The notes: generated from the sequence alone by a model not told the origin. A DNA stretch of 64,000 bases from Aliidiomarina sedimenti (GCF_003986955.1 NZ_PIPN01000003.1:1-64000); one strand, 5' to 3'. Shown: positions 32,228 through 42,143, counted from the first letter of the stretch. Program-made: numbers and translations.

Positions 32228-33919
32228 TTAGCTGCGATGGGTCAGGGCATGGCGACCAGCAACACGGTAGTCACGCTGGTGTACGCTATCGATGAAGACC
32301 CATTCTACGTCAATGGTATCGGGACGGATAGTCAGGGTCATAAAGCCGCGCTGATGAAGGTTGCAGTACTGTAAATCATCGATCAGGGTCTGCATCGCCG
32401 CAGCAGTTTGTGAGGCATTTTGCTGATCAAGCTTGAGATAATATTCCATACCGGGTGAGGAAACACTCGAGGTGGCAAACTCAACAGCAACCTGCTCACC
32501 TTGCTGGTTACGCAATACATTGTGCCAGGCGTTGTGGGTGTCGCCAGCGAGCACAACCACGGGCTTACCCGCAGCACTCCAGTCGCGATAAACCATTTCC
32601 CGCTCGACTGCATAGCCGTCCCAGGCATCGAGGTTGTAGGGCATCACCTGCGAGATGCGTCTGCGTTCTTCATCGCTCAGGCTTTCGCCTGCCAGGGCAC
32701 GCTGCTTAAGCGGCACTAAATCAGCCAGTAACTGAGGCACCCGGGTGAGATCCTGGTTGGCCATCATCTCGGCGGGGAGCTGCATTCGGCTCATCAGCAA
32801 TTGCTGACCGATAATTTGCCAGTGGGCCGGTGAGGTTTCAATTTGCTGGCGTAACCATTCGCGTTGTTCGTGGCCGAGCAGGGCCCGGTATTCGGCCATT
32901 CGGGTTTGAAACCCCGAGGCGTCAAAATGACCGTTTTCAGGATCCATGAAATTGCGGTATTCAAGTTGCTGGGTTCGCTTAATAATCCGCGTATCAAGCA
33001 TATGCAGACTAAACAGTTGGCCAAAGTCGAAGCTGCGATATATGCGTAATGACTGCTCTCCTTCAGGCGGACGAATCGGCATCCATTCATAATAGGCCTG
33101 GATAGCCGCCGCTCGCCGGGCGAAGAAGTCACCTTCACTGGCATCGTGATTTTCGGCGCCGGCAATCCAGGTGTCATTGCTGATTTCGTGATCGTCCCAT
33201 ACCGCTATGCAGGGAGCGGCAGCGTGCATTAACTGCAGGTCCTGATCTTGACGGTAGAGTTGATAGCGCTTGCGATAGTCCTGCAGCGTAAAGAGTTCGC
33301 CGTTATTGTCTGCGGCCAGCGACCGACCCAGTTCCGCTGCCTGTTCTGTGGCGTAGCCACCGCTGCCGTATTCGTAAATGTAATCGCCAAGGTGCAGGGT
33401 AAAATCGATGTCGTCGTTTTTAACGGCTTCGCGGTAGGCATGAAAATACCCAGCCGGGTAATTAGAGCAGGAAAAGACAGCGAGTTTTAAATGGTCGATA
33501 CCGCGCTTCGCCAGGGTACGGGTTTTACCGCTTGCCGAGTAACCGTTTTGCCCTTTGAAACGATAGAAATAGACCTGGTTCTCAGCTAATTCCTGGACGT
33601 CTATTTTTACCGTGTAGTCGCGGTGGGGGAAGGTGGTCGCTGTGCCGCTTCGGACAATATGGCGGAAGTCCTGATCGGTCGCGATGTCCCATTCAATTGT
33701 TACGCTGGGGGTTTGCGCTTTGGGTGTTGCCCGCGTCCATAGCATCACCCGGTCGCAGCCCGGATCGCCGCTGGCAATACCGCAATCAAAATCGACGTCG
33801 GTGACGGGTACATTGACGGGCGCGCTATCGGCCCTGGCTTTGGAGACCAGAATAGGTGTCGAGAGTGCTAGCGACAATGCGCCGGATAATTTTAGAAAAT
33901 GACGTCTTGAAATGCTCAT
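32228..33919 (-). CDS. phoD: Alkaline phosphatase D (Tat-exported)
   Basis: 563 residues. The leader MSISRRHFLKLSGALSLALS has the twin-arginine motif SRRHFLK. PhoD blocks include FDCGIASGDPGCDRVMLWTR, FAVFSCSNYPAGYFHAYRE, TLHLGDYIYEYGSGGY, AVWDDHEISNDTW and VVLAGDTHNAWHN, containing the Asp/Asn/His ligands for the Fe-Ca centre. It releases phosphate from mono- and diesters in the periplasm. A Pho box lies 32-49 bases upstream. Full length. Confidence 0.94.
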   Translation of the reverse strand: MSISRRHFLKLSGALSLALSTPILVSKARADSAPVNVPVTDVDFDCGIASGDPGCDRVMLWTRATPKAQTPSVTIEWDIATDQDFRHIVRSGTATTFPHRDYTVKIDVQELAENQVYFYRFKGQNGYSASGKTRTLAKRGIDHLKLAVFSCSNYPAGYFHAYREAVKNDDIDFTLHLGDYIYEYGSGGYATEQAAELGRSLAADNNGELFTLQDYRKRYQLYRQDQDLQLMHAAAPCIAVWDDHEISNDTWIAGAENHDASEGDFFARRAAAIQAYYEWMPIRPPEGEQSLRIYRSFDFGQLFSLHMLDTRIIKRTQQLEYRNFMDPENGHFDASGFQTRMAEYRALLGHEQREWLRQQIETSPAHWQIIGQQLLMSRMQLPAEMMANQDLTRVPQLLADLVPLKQRALAGESLSDEERRRISQVMPYNLDAWDGYAVEREMVYRDWSAAGKPVVVLAGDTHNAWHNVLRNQQGEQVAVEFATSSVSSPGMEYYLKLDQQNASQTAAAMQTLIDDLQYCNLHQRGFMTLTIRPDTIDVEWVFIDSVHQRDYRVAGRHALTHRS

Positions 33920-33950
33920 AACCTGCTCCTTATTGTGTTTTGGACAGGCT

Positions 33951-33968
33951 AGAACAGGACTATGACAG
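33951..33968 (-). promoter_or_regulatory. Pho box upstream of phoD
   Basis: On the - strand CTGTCAT-AGTC-CTGTTCT: the first half-site is a perfect CTGTCAT and the second matches 5/7, 11 bp apart, 32 bp before the phoD start. This is the expected PhoB-binding arrangement. Confidence 0.72.
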
Positions 33969-34049
33969 TTTTAGGCGCTTGAATGAGTGGGAGGTCGAAA
34001 TGCGATGAACTGAGGTGAGCACGGGCGCGCTCACCTCAGACTTCAAGGG

Positions 34050-36227
34050 CTAAAAGCTATAGCGGAAGTTTGCCATCACTGTGCGTTGTTGACCGTAGAA
34101 ACAGTCGCCGCGAGCCAGGCACGAACTGAGTACGGTTTTATCGGTCAGGTTATCGATGTCCAGACTAAGGCTGTAGTTAGCCCATTCGTAACCAATCATA
34201 AAATCAAACAACGTATAGCCGGGGGTTTCTAACGGGTCGTTTAGTACCGTGCCATCCTGTTCCAGATACGCACTGCCGTCCATGGTATTGCCGACATAGC
34301 GTGCGCCGGCACCGATTTTGAAGCCGTTCCAGTGCTGTGGTCGGTAGGTGGCCCAGATTGAGGCCTGCTGATCTGGTGTTGAAACCAGGGTAGCGCCTTG
34401 CTCCGTCGGGTTGTTACTTTTACTTACCACTGCATCGGTGTAGGCGTAACTTGCGTAAACATCCAATGAATCCCAGGCCAACTGCGCTTCAAGCTCGATA
34501 CCTTCAATTTCAACTTCACCGGTCTGAACCTGGCCGTTGGGGTTGACCACGGTTGGGTCGGCGGCCTGTTCAGCGCTGAGTTGGGTGGTGCGGTTTTGTT
34601 CGGTGATCTGATAGAGCGATGCGGTTAGCAGGTGTTCTGTCCCTTGTGGCTGGAACTTGATCCCGGCTTCCCATTGTTGCCCTTCGCTGGGGACAAACGG
34701 GTTGCCAAATGCATTGGTGCCCAACACCGGTGAAAAGGACTCACTGTAACTTAAGTAGGGCGACACGCCCCCATCCATCAGGTACATAAAGCCAAGACGA
34801 CGAGTGGTGGCGTACTGGTCGGTAGACGCTCCGGCTTCCGGATTGGTGGTGGCCCGATCGCGACGCATTGCCGCGGAAACCAGCCATTTGTCGTCAATAC
34901 GCATATTATTTTGAGCATACAGACCCAGCTGATACAGGGTGCTGCCCGGATAATCGACAACATCAGCCTCGGTGGGCAGGCCTGTGGCCTCACCATAAAC
35001 TGGGTTGTAGAGATCAAGCGGGTTATTGGCACCATAGGCGTAGTCATTGTCGGTGTACGCGTCCTGGAAATCCACACCAAACACTAACTCATGCTCGACC
35101 GGCCCGGTATACAGCGACCCATGCAATTGAAAATCAGTGGTCCATGCCTGGGACTCGGCAAGCGAAAGATAGGAAACCCTGGACACGGTGCGGTTGTCCT
35201 CCTGAAACACAGGTGGCCAGCCGTACATGGTGCGATAATCGGAGTTGCTATCGCTGTAGCGGCTCGCCAGACGGACACGCCAGTCGAGGTTGATACGGTG
35301 GTCGATAATCGCCGTTAACGAGTTTTGCTCGGTGTCATAAGCATCGAAGCCAGGCTCTGAGACAAAGGTTGAGCTGTCTATCGGGCCAAATTCATTCGGC
35401 AGCAGGGTACCTTGCCAGGGGAAAAACTGGGTGCTGGAGCCTGATTCATTGCGTTGAATATTACCAATCAGGGTAACCTGCGTGTCGTCGCTGGCATGCC
35501 AGGTTAGTGACGGGTTCAGCAAGAGACTGTTGTCCGGGACATAGTCCGTCTGAGTATCGCTGTCGCGGTACAAACCAACAAAACGGCCAAGTAGCGAGGC
35601 GTCATCATTAAGTGCGCCGGTAATGTCGCCAGCGACCTGAGTACGTGAATAGTTACCAGCCTGGGCCCAGAACTGGCCTTCGGTTTCAGCTTTCGGCCGT
35701 TTGCTGACCAGGTTGATAATGCCGCCGGTCGAACCTTGCCCGTACAGCACCGAACTTGGTCCTTTGAGGATTTCGATTTGACCCAGTGAGTACGGGTTCA
35801 CCCGCACGTTGTTGTAGTAACCAAACAGTGACTTTAAGCCGTCCAGATACTGCACCGGCGCAACGCCCCGGATCTGCGCCCAGTCGCCGCGGGTGTCTAC
35901 TCCGTAGGGTCCATTGTAGAGGCCCGCCACATAGCCGATAGCGTCCTGCACGGTGACAGCGCCTAAGTCTTCAATCCGGGCTTCAGTCAGCACTGATACC
36001 GACATGGGTGTTTCTGTGATCGGCGTGTCTGACTTGGCCCCAGTGGCACTAACGTAGGAAATTAAGCCGCGGGCGCTGACGGTAATGACTTCAATGTCGT
36101 CCTCGTCGGCCTGGCTTTGCTCTTCTGGAGCTGGTTGTTGGTTCTGGTTCTCAGTCTGGGCGTATGAGCCGGCGCTGTAGAAAGCGGCCAGAATACCAGC
36201 CGCGAGTAAGGTTTTTTGAAAATTCAT
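34050..36227 (-). CDS. TonB-dependent siderophore receptor
   Basis: 725 residues from ATG 36227 with GAGGGG upstream. Signal peptide ends SYAQ. TonB box near EVITVSARG. The plug has TPITETPMSVSVLTEARIED, GQIEILKGPSSVLYGQGST and GGIINLVSKRP, the pattern of ferric-siderophore receptors (FhuA/FpvA/FhuE type). The barrel ends TVMANFRYSF. It lies downstream of PepSY and accessory genes on the same strand but has its own Fur-like box, so it may be transcribed both ways. Ligand unknown. Confidence 0.92.
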   Translation of the reverse strand: MNFQKTLLAAGILAAFYSAGSYAQTENQNQQPAPEEQSQADEDDIEVITVSARGLISYVSATGAKSDTPITETPMSVSVLTEARIEDLGAVTVQDAIGYVAGLYNGPYGVDTRGDWAQIRGVAPVQYLDGLKSLFGYYNNVRVNPYSLGQIEILKGPSSVLYGQGSTGGIINLVSKRPKAETEGQFWAQAGNYSRTQVAGDITGALNDDASLLGRFVGLYRDSDTQTDYVPDNSLLLNPSLTWHASDDTQVTLIGNIQRNESGSSTQFFPWQGTLLPNEFGPIDSSTFVSEPGFDAYDTEQNSLTAIIDHRINLDWRVRLASRYSDSNSDYRTMYGWPPVFQEDNRTVSRVSYLSLAESQAWTTDFQLHGSLYTGPVEHELVFGVDFQDAYTDNDYAYGANNPLDLYNPVYGEATGLPTEADVVDYPGSTLYQLGLYAQNNMRIDDKWLVSAAMRRDRATTNPEAGASTDQYATTRRLGFMYLMDGGVSPYLSYSESFSPVLGTNAFGNPFVPSEGQQWEAGIKFQPQGTEHLLTASLYQITEQNRTTQLSAEQAADPTVVNPNGQVQTGEVEIEGIELEAQLAWDSLDVYASYAYTDAVVSKSNNPTEQGATLVSTPDQQASIWATYRPQHWNGFKIGAGARYVGNTMDGSAYLEQDGTVLNDPLETPGYTLFDFMIGYEWANYSLSLDIDNLTDKTVLSSCLARGDCFYGQQRTVMANFRYSF

Positions 36228-36273
36228 CGGTCCCCTCAGCAATGTGCTGTTTTTAATTTGAGGGGATCGTAAA

Positions 36274-36288
36274 TGATAACGATTCGTA
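36274..36288. promoter_or_regulatory. Fur-like box before the siderophore receptor
   Basis: TGATAAC-G-ATTCGTA fits the 7-1-7 Fur pattern TGATAAT-N-ATTATCA at 10 of 14 positions and lies 47-61 bases upstream of the receptor start. Confidence 0.55.
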
Positions 36289-36297
36289 TTTAAAGCT

Positions 36298-36768
36298 TTA
36301 TTTTAACCAATTCGCCGGAAGTTCCCAGTTCCCCTGGTACACATCGCCATCCCAGGTTTGTAAGGTGACCCAAACCCGCTGTTCTGCGCTGAAGGTTTGC
36401 GGTGCAATCGCGTGCACGTGCTGCAATAGTTCACTGCCATGCAGAATTCCAACGTCGTCCTGTTCAAGTTCCTGCAACGGAATTGCGCTGGTGCCGATAT
36501 TAACGTACCCCTGACGGATATTTCTGACTTCACCTTGGTTAACGTAGGCGGAAAAGTCTTTCACCCAGTCGTCATGGTGAGCGTACGGAGGCTCGTTGTT
36601 CAGCGGCTGTATCGCGACTTTGAATGGGCCTATGGTCTTTTCATCCCACATCGGTGGAAACTCGGGTGGTTGCAGCGACTGATACAGGAAATAGATAGGC
36701 AGGACCAGAATCAGGCCGCTGAATTTAAATTTATTGCGGTTCCAGAATGTATTTTTGCGACGTGCCAT
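36298..36768 (-). CDS. Membrane-anchored accessory protein of the iron island
   Basis: 156 residues. A basic N-terminus and one membrane helix (FSGLILVLPIYFLYQSL) anchor a periplasmic beta-rich domain, including TIGPFKVAIQPLNNEP and WVTLQTWDGDVYQGNWELPA. The start overlaps the PepSY stop (TAATG), so the two are translationally coupled. Small proteins like this recur next to PepSY proteins in gammaproteobacterial iron loci; its role is unknown. Confidence 0.7.
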   Translation of the reverse strand: MARRKNTFWNRNKFKFSGLILVLPIYFLYQSLQPPEFPPMWDEKTIGPFKVAIQPLNNEPPYAHHDDWVKDFSAYVNQGEVRNIRQGYVNIGTSAIPLQELEQDDVGILHGSELLQHVHAIAPQTFSAEQRVWVTLQTWDGDVYQGNWELPANWLK

Positions 36769-37925
36769 TAGCGGGCTTCCTCTTGTGGTAACGGGTGGTG
36801 CAACTGATCCTGAGTCTGCGTTTGTCGTGCTTTGGACGCTTTCACGGTGCGTGAGCCCCAGAGTAAAAAGCCAGTGATGGACATGGCAGACAGGATCAGA
36901 CCAAAGATGAACCAGATGGCTTTGGTCCAGATACCACCAATGGTGCCGTAGTGCAGCGGATCGACAATATGCTGGATGGTTTGCAGTGTGCCCATGCTAT
37001 CCGGCGACACCGCCCGGGCGATTTCTCCGTTCCAGGGGTTAATATCGAGGCGGTATGAATACTGATCAAAGAATATGAAATCGCCGCCCCCCATAATTTT
37101 AAACATGTCGCGGTTATGTTCGGGCATCATGATAAAGCTAGGGCGAATATCGGGAAAACGTTGCTCAGCGATTTGCAGTGCCTGCGCAAAGGACACCGGC
37201 GGCTGGGCCTGTTCGCCAAGCGGAATGTCTGTAGTCTGAACCAGCGGCGCATGGCCTTCGATGTCGATATCGGCGTGCCAGAACACTTGCTGGGTAAAGT
37301 ACCAGAGGCCGGTTACGCTCATTAAAATCAGAAACCAAATCGACCAGGCACCACCATGTTTATGGAGGTCCGTCAGCAATGACTTTTTGCCTTTGCTGAC
37401 GCGTATTTTGGGTTGGGTGTAAGCACGCCAGAACTTCTTGTAAATGACCAGGCCAGTAATCAGGGCTCCTATCATCACAAAGGACATCGCAGACACCAGA
37501 TAGTAGCCAATGCTGTAGCCGTTTTGCCACGGGAACAACAGCCAGCTATGCAGCGAACGCATGAAGTTGATAAAGGTAATGCCCTGGTTTACTTCCTGCA
37601 CCACCCCTGTGTATTGGTTGACATAGGCAATGCCGACCGGGATCTCGTCGCTGGAAAACATCACTGCATTGATCAGGTAGGGTTCAAACGTCATCACCGT
37701 GGTGATATGCGCGTTTGGAAACTGGCTCTGGACGATGCCAACAAGCTCTGAAACGGGCATAGCTGCAAGCCCGTCTGGATTCACAGCGCGGGCATTTTCA
37801 TTGAACAGCCAGGTTAGTTCGTGGCTGAAGACGGCGATGGTGCCAGTAATGCAGATGAAGCAAAACAGCATCCAGATGGGCAGCGAGCACCACCCGTGTA
37901 ATTTGAACCATTGTCGCTGTGTCAT
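36768..37925 (-). CDS. PepSY-associated TM protein (putative siderophore reductase type)
   Basis: 385 residues from ATG 37925 (MTQRQWFKLHGWCSLPIWM). The frame extends upstream to 38198 but would cross the Fur box and the divergent gene, so I reject that start. Four membrane helices and two PepSY regions (ELVGIVQSQFPNAHITTVMT; ALQIAEQRFPDIRPSFIMM) are visible, with conserved His in LHGW, LHSWLL, LHKHGGAW and DPLHYG that could bind haem. Relatives include FoxB/FpvG-type proteins that help reduce ferric siderophores. Confidence 0.87.
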   Translation of the reverse strand: MTQRQWFKLHGWCSLPIWMLFCFICITGTIAVFSHELTWLFNENARAVNPDGLAAMPVSELVGIVQSQFPNAHITTVMTFEPYLINAVMFSSDEIPVGIAYVNQYTGVVQEVNQGITFINFMRSLHSWLLFPWQNGYSIGYYLVSAMSFVMIGALITGLVIYKKFWRAYTQPKIRVSKGKKSLLTDLHKHGGAWSIWFLILMSVTGLWYFTQQVFWHADIDIEGHAPLVQTTDIPLGEQAQPPVSFAQALQIAEQRFPDIRPSFIMMPEHNRDMFKIMGGGDFIFFDQYSYRLDINPWNGEIARAVSPDSMGTLQTIQHIVDPLHYGTIGGIWTKAIWFIFGLILSAMSITGFLLWGSRTVKASKARQTQTQDQLHHPLPQEEAR

Positions 37926-37992
37926 GTTGAGTCCCCAATAAAACTTTCCGGAATGATATTGAAAACGGGAACCATTATCAAATAGAATGTGC

Positions 37993-38007
37993 TGAGAATA
38001 ATTCTCA
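37993..38007. promoter_or_regulatory. Fur box between divergent iron genes
   Basis: TGAGAATAATTCTCA is a perfect 7-1-7 palindrome, one mismatch per half from the Fur consensus TGATAATNATTATCA. It lies between the PepSY operon (start 37925) and the receptor at 38047 and can control both. Confidence 0.8.
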
Positions 38008-38046
38008 TTTGTGATTTTGGTTAGCGAAAAAGGGCAGGGGAAAAGT

Positions 38047-40176
38047 ATGCAGGTTTTCAATAAAGGTGTTTTGGCGCTGGCGATAAGCTCAGCACTGTTT
38101 ACGTCAGCAACGCTGGCGCAGGTCGAACAGGACACGGAGCAAGGGTCTGAACCACAGAGTGAAACGCGGGAGAAAATTTTCGAGCGGATTGAAGTCACTG
38201 GCAGCGCGCTTGATCAGGCGACCACCGCTACCGGTTTACCGCTAACCCTGCGTCAGACACCTCAATCAATTTCGATTATCGACCGCACTTTTATTGATAG
38301 CTTTTCCTTGAACTCAGTCGCTGATGTCATGCAGTTTGCGCCGGGTATTCACGCCCAGCAGGCCGAAACGGACCGTTTTTTCTTCCGTGCCCGTGGACGT
38401 GATATTACCAATTTCCAGTTCGACGGTGTCCCCATCAGTTACGACAGCTTCTTCAGTGAAGCGGTGAATGATTCGGTCATGTTTGAACGTGTCGAAGTCG
38501 TGCGGGGGGCCACGGGCTTACTAACTGGGGCCGGTGAACCTTCTGCTGCTATTAACCTGATCCGCAAACGGCCAAAAGTCGAGGACGGTGGCTACGCCAA
38601 TGCTCAGTTTGGCTCCTGGAACAACCGTCGGCTGGAGCTTGATCATTCACAGACTCTTGCGGCCAGCGGTGATGTCAAAGGCCGCGTAGCCATGGCGTAT
38701 GAAGAAGGCGAGAACTTCACCGACCTGGCAGAAAAAGAGAATCTTCAGCTCTATGGCGTAGTAACCGCTGACTTATCTGCACACACCCGGTTGACCCTGG
38801 GTGCCGACTACAGTCAGCGCAATCCGCAAGGGAGTATGTGGGGTGCATTACCGCTGTTCTACGCCGACGGCAGCCAGGCCGATGACTTACCCGTTAGCAC
38901 CACCACAGCCTCTGACTGGAGCAAATGGGACCGTGAAAGCATCAATGGGTTTGTTCAGTTAGAGCACGCCTTCGATAATGGCTGGGACGTACAACTGGAC
39001 GTTGAACACCGTCAGGATGAAATGGATGCGGATTTGGTCTATATGTTTGGTTTCCCGGACCGCGAAACCGGGTTGGGGCTGGGTGCGTCGTCAATGATAT
39101 ACCAGTCTGACCGCGAACAGACGTCGTTCAGAGCACTGGCGTCCGGTCCGTTTGAATTTCTTGGCCGCCAGCACCAGTTAACGGCGGGTGCACTGCATTC
39201 AGAACAGGAGATCACGGCGGATTCGTTCTATGCGCAGAGCACGATTGAAGTCGGTAATCTGTTTGAGTGGGGAACTGGCATTGAGCGCCCTGTATTTGGC
39301 CAGACACCGGCAGTAAATTACGGCACTGAGACACAGACCGGTGTCTACGCTGCCGCGCAACTGAATGTGCACGATGACGTGACGGTCATACTGGGGAATC
39401 GTTTAAGTGAGTATGATATCGACGGCACCACCGGTATTTATAAGCACAGTAGCGTCAACACGCCTTATGCTGGTGTGGTCTATGACCTGACTGACACACT
39501 GTCCGGGTACCTTAGTTACACCGAGATCTTCCAGCCGCAGGCGGCAAAAGATGTCAATAACCGCCTTGTCGGTCCGGTCGAGGGGTCGAATATTGAAGCG
39601 GGTCTAAAAGGTGACTTTTTCAATGAAGCATTAACCGCTAGTTTCGCTGTGTTCAAAGTAAAAGAAGACAACCTGGCGGTGCCGGACCCGGACAATACTG
39701 AGTTACTGCCCGGCGGCGTGGATTTTCCACACATTGGAATAGCAGGTGCTGAAAGTGACGGCTACGAGATTGAACTGACCGGTAAACCAACTGATTCGCT
39801 GAATATTTTCTTTAGTTATACCCATACCGAATCGGAAGATGCCAATGGTATAGCCTATGCTCCTTATTTGCCTGAAGATATGATCAAAGCGAGCGTTCTG
39901 TATGCGTGGAACGATGCGTTCCGCTTCGGTGTTAATGCGAACTGGCAAAGTGAGGTTTCGAACCCGGGTGTGGGGCCGAATGGAGAAACCTTTAACCAGG
40001 GCAGCTACACGGTGGTGAACGCGATGGCCAGCTACCAGTTAAGCCAGAACTGGGATCTCAACCTGAACCTGAATAACCTGTTTGACGAAAAATACTATTC
40101 CAGTATCGACTTCTTCAACCAGGGCTTTTTTGGCGCGCCGCGCAACGTGCAACTGAGTGTGAAGTACGCCTGGTAA
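38047..40176 (+). CDS. TonB-dependent siderophore receptor
   Basis: 709 residues from ATG 38047 (GGGG upstream; the GTG at 38011 is too early). Signal peptide ends ATLAQ. TonB box near FERIEVTGSA. The plug shows RQTPQSISIIDRTFIDSFSL, ADVMQFAPGI, FERVEVVRGATGLLTGAGEP and SAAINLIRKRP, typical of FpvA/FoxA-type ferric-siderophore receptors. It ends VQLSVKYAW. A Fur box lies 40 bp upstream and an intrinsic terminator follows. Ligand unknown. Confidence 0.93.
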   Translation: MQVFNKGVLALAISSALFTSATLAQVEQDTEQGSEPQSETREKIFERIEVTGSALDQATTATGLPLTLRQTPQSISIIDRTFIDSFSLNSVADVMQFAPGIHAQQAETDRFFFRARGRDITNFQFDGVPISYDSFFSEAVNDSVMFERVEVVRGATGLLTGAGEPSAAINLIRKRPKVEDGGYANAQFGSWNNRRLELDHSQTLAASGDVKGRVAMAYEEGENFTDLAEKENLQLYGVVTADLSAHTRLTLGADYSQRNPQGSMWGALPLFYADGSQADDLPVSTTTASDWSKWDRESINGFVQLEHAFDNGWDVQLDVEHRQDEMDADLVYMFGFPDRETGLGLGASSMIYQSDREQTSFRALASGPFEFLGRQHQLTAGALHSEQEITADSFYAQSTIEVGNLFEWGTGIERPVFGQTPAVNYGTETQTGVYAAAQLNVHDDVTVILGNRLSEYDIDGTTGIYKHSSVNTPYAGVVYDLTDTLSGYLSYTEIFQPQAAKDVNNRLVGPVEGSNIEAGLKGDFFNEALTASFAVFKVKEDNLAVPDPDNTELLPGGVDFPHIGIAGAESDGYEIELTGKPTDSLNIFFSYTHTESEDANGIAYAPYLPEDMIKASVLYAWNDAFRFGVNANWQSEVSNPGVGPNGETFNQGSYTVVNAMASYQLSQNWDLNLNLNNLFDEKYYSSIDFFNQGFFGAPRNVQLSVKYAW

Positions 40177-40194
40177 GCAGCGACAGGTTCATGC

Positions 40195-40231
40195 TAAAAA
40201 GGCAGGGTCAGTGATGGCGCTGCCTTTTTTA
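40195..40231 (+). terminator. Intrinsic terminator
   Basis: AAAAAGGCAG ... CTGCC followed by six T (40201-40230), ending the siderophore receptor transcript. Confidence 0.75.
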
Positions 40232-40275
40232 TTCCATCATCGATCGTCTGCTATCAACCCTACAGGAGGCCCTGA

Positions 40276-40710
40276 ATGCGATATATTAGTTTACTGCTTT
40301 GCTTATTTACCTTGTCTTGCGCTGCCGCGGACAGTGACTGGTATTTCGGTACCTGGGAGGTGTCGGACGCCGAATTTCCGGGCATGAGCGCGATGGGAAT
40401 GGAGCAGGCAGAAACCTGGTTTGGCTCAGAACTAACCTATACCCCAGCCAAGGTCGCCTTTCGTGACGAGCGCTGTGACAGCCCGACCTTTACCACTTCA
40501 TCTCTGACCGGGGATGAATTTTATGCATCCTACAGAGCCACCTTGCAGGCACTTGGAATAGCAGGCGAGCAGGTTGAAATTGTTGAAGTTGGCTGCCCTG
40601 ACAACTGGATTGCTGCAGGTTCAAAGATGATCAAAGCGGGTAGCGATTCAGCGTATATACTCTGGGATGGGGTGTTTTTCAGAGTGGAGAAACAGGCTTC
40701 CGGGTCGTAG
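40276..40710 (+). CDS. Small secreted protein
   Basis: 144 residues with AGGAGG seven bases before the ATG. MRYISLLLCLFTLSCAAADS is a signal peptide (cleavage near CAAA; a lipobox reading LSCA is possible). The mature part (DWYFGTWEVSDAEFPGMSAM ... AYILWDGVFFRVEK) looks like a small beta-sandwich or lipocalin-like unit. Not recognised. Confidence 0.7.
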   Translation: MRYISLLLCLFTLSCAAADSDWYFGTWEVSDAEFPGMSAMGMEQAETWFGSELTYTPAKVAFRDERCDSPTFTTSSLTGDEFYASYRATLQALGIAGEQVEIVEVGCPDNWIAAGSKMIKAGSDSAYILWDGVFFRVEKQASGS

Positions 40711-40790
40711 ACCCATACTCGCGAATGCCTGGCAGACAGCCACTGGCACACAGTCGCGAACGAACCGTGGCGATAGCGGAGGAACTGCGG

Positions 40791-41630
40791 ATGGAACACC
40801 AGGCACCAAGTATGGTTTCGTTACCAGCAGCTCCGTTACGGCCCTACATTAGTCATTACTGGTTCAGTCGTAACAATAGGGCACCGACGTATACTGTGCT
40901 GCCGGATGGAGCGGTCGACCTGGTGGTAGTGGCCGGGTATTCAGGCCGTCAACGCGCAGACATGTATGGCACCAGCAGGTGTCGGATTCAACTGGTGCTC
41001 GAACTCGGCGTGGATTATCTGGGCGTTCGGTTTAGACCCGGGCAGAGCAGGCATTTTCTTGATGCCAAAGCAGCTGAGTTAACGAACCTTGCTGTTCCGG
41101 CGCATGGGCAGCTTGTCAGCGATATTCTCGCTGCCAGCGAATGCATTGATGGTGATTATATTTTTGCTCAGCTGGACCGGATTCTGAGCAAGCATTTGGC
41201 GCGCTGCTCACCCCAACAGAGCAAACTTGATAGCCTGATTCATCAGCTTAGTAGCTGTCAGGGGAACTTTGGTCAGGCCACTTCATGCAAAGAGGAGCAT
41301 GCCGGAAGCTTTCATTCGGTAGCACGACTGGCTGCTACGTACGGTAAAAGCCGTCGTCAGTTTGAACGTGACTTCGTCGAGATAGTAGGCTTGTCGCCTA
41401 AGCATTTTTCTCAGGTTATCCGTGTCCAGCGGGCAACCCGCTTGCTGACTCATTCCCAATTGTCGCTGGCCGACATAGCGTTTGACCTGGGGTATACAGA
41501 TCAAAGTCATTTCACCCATGAGTTCGTCGGCTTTCATGGTTTGCCACCTTCGAGGGCACGTGCTGATGTCGCATTTTTACAAGACACCAACCAACCCGTT
41601 GACCACAATGAGCACTCTATTCTGACTTGA
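40791..41630 (+). CDS. AraC-family transcriptional regulator
   Basis: 279 residues from ATG 40791, with GGAGG upstream; earlier ATG 40725 would add 22 non-conserved residues. The N-terminal part ([42 protein letters not shown]) is the sensor domain often seen before AraC HTH. The C-terminal [40 protein letters not shown] and [20 protein letters not shown] give two HTH motifs. It precedes two glyoxalase-fold genes by short gaps and probably regulates them. Confidence 0.9.
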   Translation: MEHQAPSMVSLPAAPLRPYISHYWFSRNNRAPTYTVLPDGAVDLVVVAGYSGRQRADMYGTSRCRIQLVLELGVDYLGVRFRPGQSRHFLDAKAAELTNLAVPAHGQLVSDILAASECIDGDYIFAQLDRILSKHLARCSPQQSKLDSLIHQLSSCQGNFGQATSCKEEHAGSFHSVARLAATYGKSRRQFERDFVEIVGLSPKHFSQVIRVQRATRLLTHSQLSLADIAFDLGYTDQSHFTHEFVGFHGLPPSRARADVAFLQDTNQPVDHNEHSILT

Positions 41631-41640
41631 GGTGGTTGAT

Positions 41641-42051
41641 ATGAAATTTAACAGTGTTTACCCAGTGCTGATGACCGGCGATGTGGCAGCATCGAAAGCA
41701 TTTTACACCCGTTATTTTGGGTTTGAAGTAACATTCGAAGCCGACTGGTATGTCAGCCTGCGCGCAGGGCAGGGGCAACCTTTTGAACTGGCGTTGCTGC
41801 AAGCCGGGCACCCGACAATACCAAAGAGTTTTCGTCAGCCGCTTGCGGGTGGCTTACTGCTTAACTTTGAAGTGGATGATGCAGACAGTCACTATCAACG
41901 CTTGCGCGAGGCGGGTTTAACCATGCACCAGCCGATTCGAAGCGAAGACTTCGGGCAACGCCACTTTATTACTGCAGATCCGAACGGCGTGCTGATTGAT
42001 GTAATCCAGGTCATACCCCCCTCTGCAGAGTTCGCAGCCCAGTACAGCTAG
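41641..42051 (+). CDS. VOC (glyoxalase-fold) protein
   Basis: 136 residues from ATG 41641. [20 protein letters not shown] then [30 protein letters not shown] and [17 protein letters not shown] are the paired beta-alpha-beta-beta-beta modules of the VOC superfamily, of the type found in bleomycin-resistance-like and dioxygenase proteins. Only part of the metal triad is visible (Glu in FELALL, Asp in LIDVIQ). Function unassigned. It starts 10 bases after the AraC gene. Confidence 0.83.
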   Translation: MKFNSVYPVLMTGDVAASKAFYTRYFGFEVTFEADWYVSLRAGQGQPFELALLQAGHPTIPKSFRQPLAGGLLLNFEVDDADSHYQRLREAGLTMHQPIRSEDFGQRHFITADPNGVLIDVIQVIPPSAEFAAQYS

Positions 42052-42143
42052 GTAGTATTTATTCTTGTAAATATTTTGTTGTGCTCGTAATCTCTGATTA
42101 TTATCAACTGCTGACTGCATTAGCGGTTGACTGGAGATAACTA

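Noticed and set aside
37926-38198. 92-residue N-terminal extension of the PepSY protein
   Set aside because: It would read through the Fur box and the divergent receptor's start; the conserved N-terminus begins at ATG 37925.
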